Positions 34,038 to 41,606 of a stretch of DNA of 64,000 bases are shown one piece after another. This DNA is from JBCCGR01 sp039029195. GTDB taxonomy: Bacteria > Pseudomonadota > Alphaproteobacteria > Rhizobiales > Rhizobiaceae. Each line of letters opens with the position of its first letter. Within the stretch, counting starts at the first letter, position 1. The position numbers and the translations under genes were made by a program. The stretch covers positions 13,048-77,047 of the forward strand of contig JBCCGR010000021.1 in assembly GCA_039029195.1 (NCBI GenBank). The letters run 5' to 3'. Below the pieces are notes generated by a model. It saw nothing but the letters and a program-made list of their open reading frames with translations. It was not told the DNA's origin and made no database searches.

Positions 34038-34579
34038 TGGACCGCGCCTTGCCCCGCCGCGACTATTACGCGCTCAAGGCCGCGACCCGGCATTTGATGG
34101 ATCAGGCGGGTGGCGCGCGACTGGCGGAGCAGGTGACCGACAAAAGCCACAACACGCTGTGGCGCTATGGGTCGCTTGAACACATGGACCGTTACATCCC
34201 GGTTGATGTGGTGGCGGATCTGGAAGAGGGGCTGCCGCACCCGATCATCACGCAAGCTCTGGCGGAACTGGCCGGCTACACGCTGGTGAAGGTGCCCGCG
34301 CCGGATGCGCCAGCAGATCTGAAAACCGCGCAGGCCGACACGGTGGAACGCTGCGGTGCGTTTTTAACCTCGCTCTCCCATTCGCTGACCAGCGGCCCGC
34401 TTTCGGATCCGCAAAAGGCGCATCTGCGCAAGGAATGTCTTGCCTCAATCGCCGCGCTGGCCGGCCTGTGCGCCGGGCTGGATGGGGGGGCATCTCTGTC
34501 GAAATCTTGCGAGGGGCGAAGCCCCACGTGCGATTTCGATGGGATCAATACGGCGCGTCAGGAAGGGGGTGGCGCATGA
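34037..34579 (+). CDS. Phage CII-like regulatory protein
   Basis: The 180-residue protein starts MDRALPRRDYYALKAATRHL and continues DQAGGARLAEQVTDKSHNTL and RYGSLEHMDRYIPVDVVADL, matching the layout of the phage CII regulatory family (CP76-like), in which an N-terminal helical DNA-binding domain controls early and lysogenic promoters. The C-terminal 30 residues are a tail partly encoded by hairpin copy 3 (SLSKSCEGRSPTCDFD). The stop overlaps the next start by four bases. Confidence 0.7.
   Translation: MDRALPRRDYYALKAATRHLMDQAGGARLAEQVTDKSHNTLWRYGSLEHMDRYIPVDVVADLEEGLPHPIITQALAELAGYTLVKVPAPDAPADLKTAQADTVERCGAFLTSLSHSLTSGPLSDPQKAHLRKECLASIAALAGLCAGLDGGASLSKSCEGRSPTCDFDGINTARQEGGGA
34499..34539 (-). 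repeat. Covarying hairpin element, copy 3 (inverted core)
   Basis: Outer arms TCGAAATC (34499-34506) and GATTTCGA (34532-34539). On the minus strand the constant GCACG and CGCAA flank a perfect inner stem GGGGC/GCCCC. It lies near the 3' end of the CII-like gene and encodes a Cys-containing tail. Confidence 0.8.
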
Positions 34580-34950
34580 ACACCTACGAAGTTCTGACAC
34601 CCAAGGGCAGCATGGTTTATGCCGCCAGAACCGCCAGCAAGGCCCGCTATCGCGCGTTTCTTGAATATAGCAGTGTGTTCGAAAGCCGGTTCGGCGATTT
34701 CGTCAAACTGGTTTCGGTGCGCAAATGCCCTGTGCCGAAAAATGACGGCTATGCCTATGTGCGCCGCGCGTACGGCGTTGAGATTGCCGTGGGTCATCGG
34801 GTTCGCATTATCAATGAAGGTAACCTGACCGGCACCGAAGGGGTGGTGGTCTATCCCGGCCAGACATCCGCTTACGTGGCAATTGCCATCGATGGGCGAG
34901 ACGACCCCGCGCGCGTGCACCCGATGAGTGTTGAGCGGGTGGCGGCATGA
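34576..34950 (+). CDS. Phage protein with possible KOW/SH3-like segment
   Basis: A 124-residue basic protein. The N-terminal part, MNTYEVLTPKGSMVYAARTA, suggests a small adaptor-like fold; the C-terminal part VGHRVRIINEGNLTGTEGVV resembles a KOW-type beta-barrel. Function unknown. Four-base overlaps with both neighbours. Confidence 0.55.
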   Translation: MNTYEVLTPKGSMVYAARTASKARYRAFLEYSSVFESRFGDFVKLVSVRKCPVPKNDGYAYVRRAYGVEIAVGHRVRIINEGNLTGTEGVVVYPGQTSAYVAIAIDGRDDPARVHPMSVERVAA

Positions 34951-35138
34951 ATGATTTCATCGACATTCGCGCCGAGATCACTGGCGAAATCAACACCATT
35001 TTTGATCATCATCCGCGTGGCGGCGAGATGGCAGCGCTGCATGATCTCTGGTTGCGGTGCGACGGCGAAGAGCAGGAAGCCTTTGCCCAGATCATGATTT
35101 CCATTGTGGTCTCCATGCGCGCGCGGAGTGGGCAATGA
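34947..35138 (+). CDS. Small hypothetical phage protein
   Basis: A 63-residue acidic helical protein (MNDFIDIRAEITGEINTIFD) with no recognised domain. ATGA overlaps with both neighbours support it as real. Confidence 0.5.
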   Translation: MNDFIDIRAEITGEINTIFDHHPRGGEMAALHDLWLRCDGEEQEAFAQIMISIVVSMRARSGQ

Positions 35139-35821
35139 AGGTTCTGGTCGCCTGCGAATGCTCTGGAATTGTCCGCAACGCGTTTTTGGCAAGGGGGCAT
35201 GATGCATGGTCGTGTGATCTGCTGCCGGCGCAGGATCAGACCAACCGCCACATTCAGGGCGATGTGCGTGACATTCTGGGAGACGGTTGGGATCTGCTGA
35301 TTGTCGCCCATCCGCCCTGCACGCGCCTGTGCCGCTCGGGTCGCCGCTGGCTTTCCGGCCCCGGCCACATGACGCCACCCAAAAAACTGCCAAGGGGCCG
35401 AACGTGGGAAAGCATGATTGCCGAATTTGAGGCCGGTTTAGAGCTGTTCCTTGATTGCTGGCGCGCACCGGTCGAGCGCATCGCGGTTGAAAATCCGGAG
35501 ATGCATGACATTGCGCGGTCCAGAATGCCAGCGGATGTGCCCGTTCCGCACATGGTGCAACCCTTCTGGTTTGGCCATCCCGAGTTTAAGAACACCGGCT
35601 GGTATCTGAAGAACCTGTCTCCGCTGAAAGAAACCAATCGCCTGCCCGAACCGGAAAGAGGTTCTGATGATTGGAAAGCCTGGAACCGCGTGTGGCGCAT
35701 GCCGCCGGGTGAAGGGCGAGGGCAGGCCCGCAGCCGGTTTTTTCCCGGCATGGCCGACGCCATGGCCGAACAATGGGGCGAGATGCCTGCCCAAGCGCAA
35801 GATTTGGGGCATCAGGCATGA
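35135..35821 (+). CDS. Phage cytosine-methyltransferase-like protein
   Basis: The 228-residue protein begins MKVLVACECSGIVRNAFLAR, an AdoMet-binding-like strand-loop-helix, and has VAHPPCTRLCRSGRRWL with a ProCys resembling the catalytic PC of C5-cytosine methyltransferases. It is shorter than typical enzymes and lacks an obvious target-recognition domain. Phage members of this group are common and poorly characterised; self-DNA protection is a reasonable guess. GGAG lies seven bases upstream of the ATG. The tail AQAQDLGHQA comes from a truncated repeat. Confidence 0.6.
   Translation: MKVLVACECSGIVRNAFLARGHDAWSCDLLPAQDQTNRHIQGDVRDILGDGWDLLIVAHPPCTRLCRSGRRWLSGPGHMTPPKKLPRGRTWESMIAEFEAGLELFLDCWRAPVERIAVENPEMHDIARSRMPADVPVPHMVQPFWFGHPEFKNTGWYLKNLSPLKETNRLPEPERGSDDWKAWNRVWRMPPGEGRGQARSRFFPGMADAMAEQWGEMPAQAQDLGHQA
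35797..35816 (+). repeat. Truncated hairpin-element fragment a
   Basis: These 20 bases, GCAAGATTTGGGGC then ATCAGG, recur exactly at 40540-40559. They represent the right part of the hairpin element; the left arm here (CCCAAGC) pairs only partly. Located at the 3' end of the cytosine-methyltransferase-like gene, just before the ATG of the next gene. Confidence 0.6.
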
Positions 35822-37467
35822 CCGCGACATCCTTCCTTGATGGCAAGGTTGTGCTTCATCCCGGCGATTGTCTGGAGGTGTTGGCCCAACTGGATGAAAA
35901 CAGTGTGGACACGGTGATCACCGATCCGCCCTATCATTTTCAGACCATTGTGCAGCGCTTTGGCAAAGAGGGCAGCGCGGCAGCCAAACAACCAGCCAAC
36001 GGCACGGGAGTCTATGCCCGCGCCAGCGCAGGCTTCATGGGCAAGGAATGGGACGGTGGCGACATCGCCTTTCGGCCCGAGACCTGGGCGGCGGTGATGC
36101 GGGTTTTGAAACCCGGCGGGCATCTGGCGGCGTTTTCCGCGCCGAAATGCGTGCACAAAATGGCCATGGCGATTGAGCTGGCCGGATTTGAGGTGCGCGA
36201 CCGGATTGTCAATCTGATTGACCCCGACCCGCGCATGGCGGCTTTTTTGGAAAGTCTGAGCCCTGCCCAGGCCGATGCGCTGTTTCGGTTGCTGGATCAG
36301 TTTGGGCCTTTGGGCGAGGCGTTCTGGACGTTTGGCACGGGCTTTCCGAAGAACCAAAACATTTCGAAGGCAATCGACAAATTGCGGTTGAATTCGCTCA
36401 CGGCAGGCGCTGACGCGCCGCCTGCGCGGGCGCGACCTGACCGGTCGGCGACCTCTTCGGTCGCTGATACGGACAGCCTGGAGGGATCTTCCCGAATTGA
36501 TCCAGACAGATCGCACGTTGAGCGCAGCGAAGCGCAAGATCTGGCTCACAAATGGAATGGCTGGGGCGATGCGCTGAAACCCGCCTATGAGCCGATTGTT
36601 ATTGCCCGCAAGCCGGTGGCCGAGAGAAGCGTTGCCCGGCAGGTGCTCAAAACCGGCACCGGGGCCATCAATGTGGGCGGGTGTGCGGTTGGTGATGAGG
36701 TGCTGCCGAGCCAGACTGCAGGCGAAGCACGGTTGGGAACGTTTGAACGCAAGAACATGGTGACCCCAGAACGGATGGGTCGCTTCCCCGCCAACCTCAC
36801 CCATGATGGCAGTGATGCTGCTGTGGCCGGGTTTCCGAATTCCAACGGCCAGCACGGCGAAGTGACAGGGGCTGAGCCGAGCAGCAAATTTTCCAGAACG
36901 GTTTACGGCAAGATAGGCCGCAAGGCGTCCGGCCCGCCGCGTGGCGATTTCGGATCGGCATCAAGGTTTTTCTATTGTGGCAAGGCCGATGCCAGCGACC
37001 GGCTGGGATCCAAGCACCCGACCGTAAAACCGCAACAGCTCATGCGGTGGCTCGTGAAAATGTTGACCCCGCCCGGCGGCACCATTTTAGACCCGTTTGC
37101 GGGCACGGGCTCCACCGGTGAGGCGGCGTATCGCGAAGGCTTTAAAGCCATTCTGATTGAGCGTGAGGCTGAGTATCAGGCCGACATCGCCAACCGCATG
37201 AAGCTCGCCACCGCAGGTCGCACCTTTCGCAAGATGGCGGCGAGCAAGACGAAAGAACCACCGCCCCTGCCGATGTTTGAGGATCTTGCTTTTCCCTCAC
37301 GCCAGACGCCGGAGGCGTCGGCTGCGGGTGCGCGGGCGAATATTCCATCCCGGTCTTGCGCGACGCCTGACGACGACACGTGCGACCGGGATCGTCGCCC
37401 GGACGGCTCTTCGCCGTCTGGGAGCGATGCGGCCGGCTATGAGCCTGATCCGGAGCATCAAAAATGA
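35818..37467 (+). CDS. Beta-class N6/N4 DNA methyltransferase with palindromic-element linkers
   Basis: The 549-residue enzyme has motif IV ITDPPYHF at about residue 39 and the AdoMet motif ILDPFAGTGSTGEAA near residue 425, the permuted beta-class order of N4-cytosine/N6-adenine methyltransferases. The target sequence is unknown and no cognate nuclease is adjacent, so protection of phage DNA or regulation is more likely than restriction. Two low-complexity stretches (about residues 195-242 and the last ~45) are encoded largely by hairpin elements (36403-36543 and 37347-37422) and look inserted without breaking the frame. ATGA overlap with the upstream gene. Confidence 0.8.
   Translation: MTATSFLDGKVVLHPGDCLEVLAQLDENSVDTVITDPPYHFQTIVQRFGKEGSAAAKQPANGTGVYARASAGFMGKEWDGGDIAFRPETWAAVMRVLKPGGHLAAFSAPKCVHKMAMAIELAGFEVRDRIVNLIDPDPRMAAFLESLSPAQADALFRLLDQFGPLGEAFWTFGTGFPKNQNISKAIDKLRLNSLTAGADAPPARARPDRSATSSVADTDSLEGSSRIDPDRSHVERSEAQDLAHKWNGWGDALKPAYEPIVIARKPVAERSVARQVLKTGTGAINVGGCAVGDEVLPSQTAGEARLGTFERKNMVTPERMGRFPANLTHDGSDAAVAGFPNSNGQHGEVTGAEPSSKFSRTVYGKIGRKASGPPRGDFGSASRFFYCGKADASDRLGSKHPTVKPQQLMRWLVKMLTPPGGTILDPFAGTGSTGEAAYREGFKAILIEREAEYQADIANRMKLATAGRTFRKMAASKTKEPPPLPMFEDLAFPSRQTPEASAAGARANIPSRSCATPDDDTCDRDRRPDGSSPSGSDAAGYEPDPEHQK
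36448..36464. repeat. TCTTC-loop hairpin a
   Basis: GCGACC (36448-36453), loop TCTTC, GGTCGC (36459-36464). A further stem, GCAGGCG with CGCCTGC (36403-36409 with 36419-36425), lies just upstream. Both sit in the methyltransferase linker before hairpin copy 4. Confidence 0.6.
36507..36543 (+). repeat. Covarying hairpin element, copy 4
   Basis: Outer arms CAGATC and GATCTG, constant GCACG and CGCAA, centre TTGAGCGCAGCGAAG with tandem G.A pairs and a GCA triloop. It is in frame within the methyltransferase gene, encoding SHVERSEAQD. Confidence 0.8.
37347..37392 (-). repeat. Covarying hairpin element, copy 5 (inverted core)
   Basis: Outer arms ATCCCGGTC (37347-37355) and GACCGGGAT (37384-37392) form 9 perfect pairs. 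On the minus strand GCACG and CGCAA flank an 18-base centre that folds with CGTC/GGCG. It lies in the 3' part of the methyltransferase gene and encodes SRSCATPDDDTCDRD. Confidence 0.75.
37398..37422. repeat. TCTTC-loop hairpin b
   Basis: CCCGGACGGC (37398-37407), loop TCTTC, GCCGTCTGGG (37413-37422): 10 pairs with one G.T. It starts five bases after hairpin copy 5 and shares loop and C/G closing pair with the hairpin at 36448. Confidence 0.6.
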
Positions 37468-37778
37468 ACCTCCGGATCTACAAGAAAAAGGCCAAGCGTG
37501 CCCGGCAGATTTTGCAGGCGCGATACGGTTTTCGCGACGATGAATTTTACATCACAAGATGCCGGGAAGACGTCACGCTAGATGATTTTTCTGGTCTGGA
37601 TAAGGGGATCGCGGGGCGCGGGTTCTTTGCGCCCTTGAAGGGCACGCCAACCGCTATCAGCGGCTGCTATTGGACCAATGACACCGATGTCCAGTGCTGC
37701 CTTTGGGTTCTTTCAGAATGCCAGTTTTGGGATGTGTCCGAGCGCACGTTGAACCGTCGTTGGGAGCAACAAAAATGA
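37464..37778 (+). CDS. Small hypothetical phage protein
   Basis: A 104-residue protein starting MNLRIYKKKAKRARQILQAR, basic at the N-terminus, with a Cys- and Trp-containing C-terminal half (SGCYWTNDTDVQCCLWVLSE). No domain recognised. Its ATG overlaps the methyltransferase stop; GGAG with the spacer CATCAAAA upstream duplicates the start context of the gene at 29623. Confidence 0.55.
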   Translation: MNLRIYKKKAKRARQILQARYGFRDDEFYITRCREDVTLDDFSGLDKGIAGRGFFAPLKGTPTAISGCYWTNDTDVQCCLWVLSECQFWDVSERTLNRRWEQQK

Positions 37779-38143
37779 TCCCGCGCAACACCCGAAACGC
37801 CCGAAACATATTGGCGCTGTTCGTGCTGGCGCGGGTGATGTTTTGCGATGCGCGCGGCACGGCCCAACGCAGCAAGCGGACCCCGAAAGGCATGGTCGCG
37901 CGCGATATGGGTGTGCGCGTGGGCGATGTTGAGGGGCTGTGCGAACGCAAACCGCAATGCCGCGACGTGACCAGCCGGGCGCTGATCTATTGCGGGCTTC
38001 ACGACACATGGGTGGGGGAAAAGCTGTTGAGCGCGGCAACAGTCAATGACAGCCGCACTGATAGCCCGAAATCGCACGTGGCGGGAACCGCCTCGCAAGA
38101 TTTCGGCAGAAATGCATCTGCCGTGAGCGAGGCAAAACCATGA
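37775..38143 (+). CDS. Small basic phage protein
   Basis: A 122-residue protein, MIPRNTRNARNILALFVLAR, rich in Arg and Cys (RVGDVEGLCERKPQCRDVTS). It may bind nucleic acid, but no family is recognised. The last third (SPKSHVAGTASQDFGRN) comes from hairpin copy 6. Four-base overlaps at both ends. Confidence 0.5.
   Translation: MIPRNTRNARNILALFVLARVMFCDARGTAQRSKRTPKGMVARDMGVRVGDVEGLCERKPQCRDVTSRALIYCGLHDTWVGEKLLSAATVNDSRTDSPKSHVAGTASQDFGRNASAVSEAKP
38066..38106 (+). repeat. Covarying hairpin element, copy 6
   Basis: Outer arms CCGAAATC (38066-38073) and GATTTCGG (38099-38106), constant GCACG and CGCAA, inner stem GGCGG/CCGCC with GAA loop. In frame SHV...SQD at the 3' end of the gene at 37775. 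Confidence 0.85.
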
Positions 38144-38454
38144 CGCTTGACCTCGAACGATTTGGCTATGTGGTCCGCGCCAAGCGCGAGGCACTGGATT
38201 TGACGGTGCGCCAGCTTGCCTGCCTGGCCGGTGTTTCCACCCGCCAGATTTCATTCGCAGAAAACGGCAGATCGATCAGCGCCGGAGGCACGTGGATGCT
38301 CGCCCGCGCATTGAGAATTGACCTTGATGAGATGATGAGCACCGCCGCCCGCGAGCGGCTGATCAATATCGACCGCGTTTATGAACGTGAAGAAAATCAG
38401 GGTGTTACACCGCCCGTTTCCCGTGAAACTGTAGAGGAGTTTCAAGATGCTTGA
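38140..38454 (+). CDS. XRE-family helix-turn-helix regulator
   Basis: A 104-residue protein with the HTH segment FGYVVRAKREALDLTVRQLA and VSTRQISFAENGRSISAGGT, followed by a helical tail (MMSTAARERLINIDRVYERE). A second transcription regulator in the early operon, role unknown. It overlaps the upstream gene by four bases and the GcrA-like gene by eight. Confidence 0.72.
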   Translation: MTLDLERFGYVVRAKREALDLTVRQLACLAGVSTRQISFAENGRSISAGGTWMLARALRIDLDEMMSTAARERLINIDRVYEREENQGVTPPVSRETVEEFQDA

Positions 38455-39199
38455 CCGACCGCATTTTCAAAAAGGCTGGGATGCCCTGTCGAAACGGCGG
38501 CGGCTGATTTTGATCGCGCCCTACGCCAACGGCAAAAACAGCGCGGCGCGGATCTGCGAGCTCATCCGGACAAACCACGGCATTGACCTGACCCGCAACC
38601 AGGTGATCGGCGTTTGCGAGCGGCATCGACTGCCGATTGCCGGGCGAGGCGCACCGGGCAGCCAGCGCGCCACGCAATCTCTTTCACCGCCTGCCGAACC
38701 GGGTCGACATCTGGTGCCATGGAAGAGTGTGGACGATGCGCAGCGCATGTCGTTGGTCATGACGCTGGTGCGGGAGGGGCTGGGCGTGAGAGCGATTGCC
38801 CGTGGTCTGCAGGAGCGCTTTGGCGTGGAAGCGACCGAGAGTGCCGTGCGCTGTTTTTGCAAGGCGCGCAACATCAACCCGACCCGCGAACGGTGTGGGG
38901 CCAAGCGGAAGCTGCCGGCCAAGATCGCCCGCCTGCCGGAAAGCGACTTTTCACCCATTGCGCCGGTTCTTGATGGCCATGCGCAAGCGATGATTGACGC
39001 CAGACCGTTTGCACCCACGCGCTTTTCCGGTGCGCCACGGGCTGTTCTGGAAGCCCAACCCCACACCTGCCGCTGGCCGACCGGCGACCCGTCGGGGCCT
39101 GATTTTTCCTTCTGCGGCAAGCCGACCCAACCCGGCAAAAGCTACTGCGCGGGGTGTAGGTCTGTCGCCGGGAGATCTGCGGAAAGACAGGAGAACTGA
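38447..39199 (+). CDS. GcrA-like cell-cycle regulator encoded by the prophage
   Basis: A 250-residue protein. It has an N-terminal HTH-like segment (KNSAARICELIRTNHGIDLT, RNQVIGVCERHRLPIAGRG), a second HTH-like region (REGLGVRAIARGLQERFGVE), and a C-terminal Cys-rich motif CRWPTGDPSGPDFSFCGKP with YCAGC that matches the characteristic GcrA C-terminus (CxWPxGDP...FCG...PYC). Host GcrA works with sigma70 at promoters carrying CcrM-methylated GANTC sites. The protein is longer than Caulobacter GcrA (about 170 residues). It may redirect host or phage transcription according to cell-cycle methylation. Confidence 0.75.
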   Translation: MLDRPHFQKGWDALSKRRRLILIAPYANGKNSAARICELIRTNHGIDLTRNQVIGVCERHRLPIAGRGAPGSQRATQSLSPPAEPGRHLVPWKSVDDAQRMSLVMTLVREGLGVRAIARGLQERFGVEATESAVRCFCKARNINPTRERCGAKRKLPAKIARLPESDFSPIAPVLDGHAQAMIDARPFAPTRFSGAPRAVLEAQPHTCRWPTGDPSGPDFSFCGKPTQPGKSYCAGCRSVAGRSAERQEN

Positions 39200-39201
39200 T
39201 C

Positions 39202-39684
39202 ATGCAAGACGAATTCAAAACCAAACATCCGGCGGGCGATCCCGGCTGGTGGTGGGCCGCCCAGATTGACGATGAAGCGTGGAGCGGGCCGTTCGCTAAA
39301 GAGGCCGAGGCGGTGGATGACTGGTGGAAGAAAGAGGGGAAAGACGAGGCATACCCCAACTATCTCGTTGCCGGTGCACAGGATCGAAAAGCGAGCCCGG
39401 ACATCGCGCCTGACCCGGTTTTGACCGCTGAAGAATTCAAAGCGGGCCATGATGCGATTTCGGAATTTCGCAGGCCTGCGATCTCAACGGACATTTTTCA
39501 GTTTGATCGTGTGCTTGAAGAGCTTGAAGACCAGAATTGTGAGGCGGTCTGGGATGGGTGCGAGCCGGTGTGGCCGAAGGGCGAGACTGCTCGCGAACTG
39601 GAAAAGATGCTCGCGGACGCGCTCTATCGCTGGATGGAGAAACACAGCCTGTGGGGCGAGTTTCGCGGACTAGAGGGGGTGTGA
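39202..39684 (+). CDS. Acidic Trp-rich hypothetical phage protein
   Basis: A 160-residue acidic protein (DPGWWWAAQIDDEAWSGPFA, DWWKKEGKDEAYPNYLVAGA) with no recognised family. It starts 2 bp after the GcrA-like stop and overlaps the next start. Possible inhibitor or DNA-mimic protein by composition only. Confidence 0.55.
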   Translation: MQDEFKTKHPAGDPGWWWAAQIDDEAWSGPFAKEAEAVDDWWKKEGKDEAYPNYLVAGAQDRKASPDIAPDPVLTAEEFKAGHDAISEFRRPAISTDIFQFDRVLEELEDQNCEAVWDGCEPVWPKGETARELEKMLADALYRWMEKHSLWGEFRGLEGV

Positions 39685-40292
39685 TGGAAACGAAAATGAA
39701 CCGGCGCGAGCTGCTCAAGTCTTCCGTATCCGCTGCAGCAATGCTGGCCCTGCCCAAACCGGCCCTGGCGGCGATGTCGGCACCTGTGGCCAAAGCCACA
39801 CGCCCGATGAAATGGTTTATTGTCGGCACGCCGGGCGAGTCCGATTGGGCGGCTATACTCTTTGAGACAGCAGAGCAAGCGCGGGCGCAGTGGTTTCAGG
39901 AAAAGTATGCGCTCGACGTATCAAACCCCGATGACGCGAAAGAAATTGCTGCACTGGGCGTGCCAGAAGTCGAGGAAATGCCGCGTTGGTCAGGGAAGTC
40001 CGACATCTTTCCAAAGGATTGGGTTTTGGCAGGCTTTGGCACATTTTGCGAGCGCTGCTTCGACGAAACCAACAGCGCTCACATCATAAACGAAGAGGTC
40101 GTCTGCGGGTATTGCATGACCGACCGGGACTGGATTGAAAGCGATCTGGATGATTGCGCCGACCATCTGATCAACATGGCTGATCGCAGTGATTTGGAAA
40201 GCGTGAAGGCCAAACTGGTTGATTGGGGGCTGTGGGAAAAAATCCCGCCATCCGAATGGGCCGATGTTCTTGAGTGTGTGGAGGTCGCATGA
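39684..40292 (+). CDS. Phage protein with a twin-arginine (Tat) signal, unknown function
   Basis: The 202-residue precursor starts METKMNRRELLKSSVSAAAM and continues to ALPKPALA: a twin-arginine motif NRRELLK, hydrophobic stretch and AxA-type cleavage site. The mature part has two CxxC pairs (FCERCFDE and VCGYC), a zinc-ribbon-like arrangement, and an acidic helical C-terminus. Export of a folded, metal-bound protein would be unusual for a phage early gene. It overlaps the preceding gene by one base and the following one by four. Confidence 0.6.
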   Translation: METKMNRRELLKSSVSAAAMLALPKPALAAMSAPVAKATRPMKWFIVGTPGESDWAAILFETAEQARAQWFQEKYALDVSNPDDAKEIAALGVPEVEEMPRWSGKSDIFPKDWVLAGFGTFCERCFDETNSAHIINEEVVCGYCMTDRDWIESDLDDCADHLINMADRSDLESVKAKLVDWGLWEKIPPSEWADVLECVEVA

Positions 40293-40576
40293 TGGAAACC
40301 GCCGCCGCCAAGCTGAAATTCACCTTTCTCTATTCCACCGGGCATGCCGCGCGGGTGGACGCCGAAGCCAGGGTGCGCGCACATCTGAAGCTGCACAGTG
40401 TCGAGATTGGTTCGCCCTTGCCGGAGCCCGGTGAGGCCGCGCCGCTCTATCACCGCGACCGGCCCGACACGATGATCGCCAAACTGTTCCACCGGGTAAC
40501 GGGTGAGGGCGAAGGGCATTTTGAAATCCGCTCCAAATCGCAAGATTTGGGGCATCAGGAAAGCGGAGAAAACTGA
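40289..40576 (+). CDS. Small hypothetical phage protein
   Basis: A 95-residue protein starting MMETAAAKLKFTFLYSTGHA with GGAGG upstream. No recognised domain. The C-terminal tail RSKSQDLGHQESGEN is encoded by a shortened hairpin element. It shares the start context ATGGAAAC with the genes at 39684 and 41349. Confidence 0.5.
   Translation: MMETAAAKLKFTFLYSTGHAARVDAEARVRAHLKLHSVEIGSPLPEPGEAAPLYHRDRPDTMIAKLFHRVTGEGEGHFEIRSKSQDLGHQESGEN
40531..40559 (+). repeat. Truncated hairpin-element fragment b (GCAA tetraloop form)
   Basis: CTCCAAATC (40531-40539) pairs with GATTTGGGG (40544-40552, one T.G) around the loop GCAA, a GNRA-type tetraloop; the inner arm of the full element is missing. Bases 40540-40559 are identical to 35797-35816. 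Confidence 0.65.
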
Positions 40577-41349
40577 TGCCTAATCACATCACCAATGTTG
40601 TTGATATCGAAGATCTCGGGACTTCGGACCTCGCCACCGTACGGGCGCAATTCGTCAACGATGAAGGTTTGGTGGACTTTAATGTCATTAAGCCAATGCC
40701 TGAATGCCTGAGAGAATTTGAGCCAGGCAGCAACGTTGTTGAACCCTGCAAGCGGGCGTTGGGCCTGTATGACGAGCCTGTCAAAGATGCTGACGGTCTG
40801 AGTGGTCTACTCGCTAATATGTCGGCGTCAACGGCAATCCGTGGGCTTTTCAGGCCAGTTCAAGCGGAGGATATCCCACACATCATTCGCGGTATCCAGA
40901 ACTTCGCCGAGTGCGGTGAAATCTACTGGTATGACTGGTGCAACAAGAGCTGGGGCACAAAGTGGGGGGCTTACGACCAGCCCGAAGACGGGCACCCGGA
41001 TCATGAAACATCGTTCCGGTTCGACACAGCGTGGTCTCACCCATCTGAGCTTCTGGAAATCATGTCGGAGCGCTGCCCCGGTGTGCAGTTTCATATCCGA
41101 TATGCCGACGAAGACACGGGGTCCAATTGCGGCTCCTACCGGCTCAAAGACGGTGTGAGGTCCGATGAAGACATTGCACCACTGGTCAATCAACAGACCC
41201 CTCAACAGCGGATCAAATACAGCGAGTTTGCTTTTCGTTTGAGGCACGGCGAAGACGAGGATCCCGCGCTCCATGGCTATGGCCCTGATTGGGAATACAG
41301 CGACGAGATTTACGACGCTGCCATCCAGGAACAAGGCGGGGGTGCGTGA
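40576..41349 (+). CDS. YubB/DUF1281 ferredoxin-like-domain phage protein
   Basis: The 257-residue protein starts MPNHITNVVDIEDLG, with DFNVIKPMPECL and the block YDWCNKSWGTKWGAYDQPED, all characteristic of the DUF1281 (Api92/YubB ferredoxin-like) family of plasmids and phages. The C-terminal FRFDTAWSHPSELLEIMSER also fits. Function is unknown. GGAG precedes ATG 40576; the stop overlaps the next start by one base. Confidence 0.8.
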   Translation: MPNHITNVVDIEDLGTSDLATVRAQFVNDEGLVDFNVIKPMPECLREFEPGSNVVEPCKRALGLYDEPVKDADGLSGLLANMSASTAIRGLFRPVQAEDIPHIIRGIQNFAECGEIYWYDWCNKSWGTKWGAYDQPEDGHPDHETSFRFDTAWSHPSELLEIMSERCPGVQFHIRYADEDTGSNCGSYRLKDGVRSDEDIAPLVNQQTPQQRIKYSEFAFRLRHGEDEDPALHGYGPDWEYSDEIYDAAIQEQGGGA

Positions 41350-41606
41350 TGGAAACCGAAACAAAGGCCAACCTGAGCATTGCCCTATGCGCATTTGGCC
41401 CGCTGTTGCTCTTGGCCATGGTTCTGGAAGCCCTGCCAATCAAGAATTGGGGCGGCATGTTCGCCGCTCACGTGTGCCTTTTGGTGTTGAGCAGCATGAT
41501 TGTGTTTGGTGCATGTGAGGTCAGAACCCGGGTTCCGGATTTCGTTTTGGGTTTGCACGGGTTCTCCGCGTTCATCGTGTTTTATTTCATGGTGGAGTGG
41601 GTGTGA
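41349..41606 (+). CDS. Small membrane protein
   Basis: An 85-residue protein with three hydrophobic helices (IALCAFGPLLLLAMVLEALP, MFAAHVCLLVLSSMIVFGA, VLGLHGFSAFIVFYFMVEWV). Unknown role; small phage membrane proteins may serve exclusion or stress functions. Coupled by TGATG overlaps. Confidence 0.55.
   Translation: METETKANLSIALCAFGPLLLLAMVLEALPIKNWGGMFAAHVCLLVLSSMIVFGACEVRTRVPDFVLGLHGFSAFIVFYFMVEWV

Noticed and set aside
35812..36855. 347-codon minus-strand frame opposite the methyltransferase
   Set aside because: Shadow of the gene at 35818; no family resemblance.
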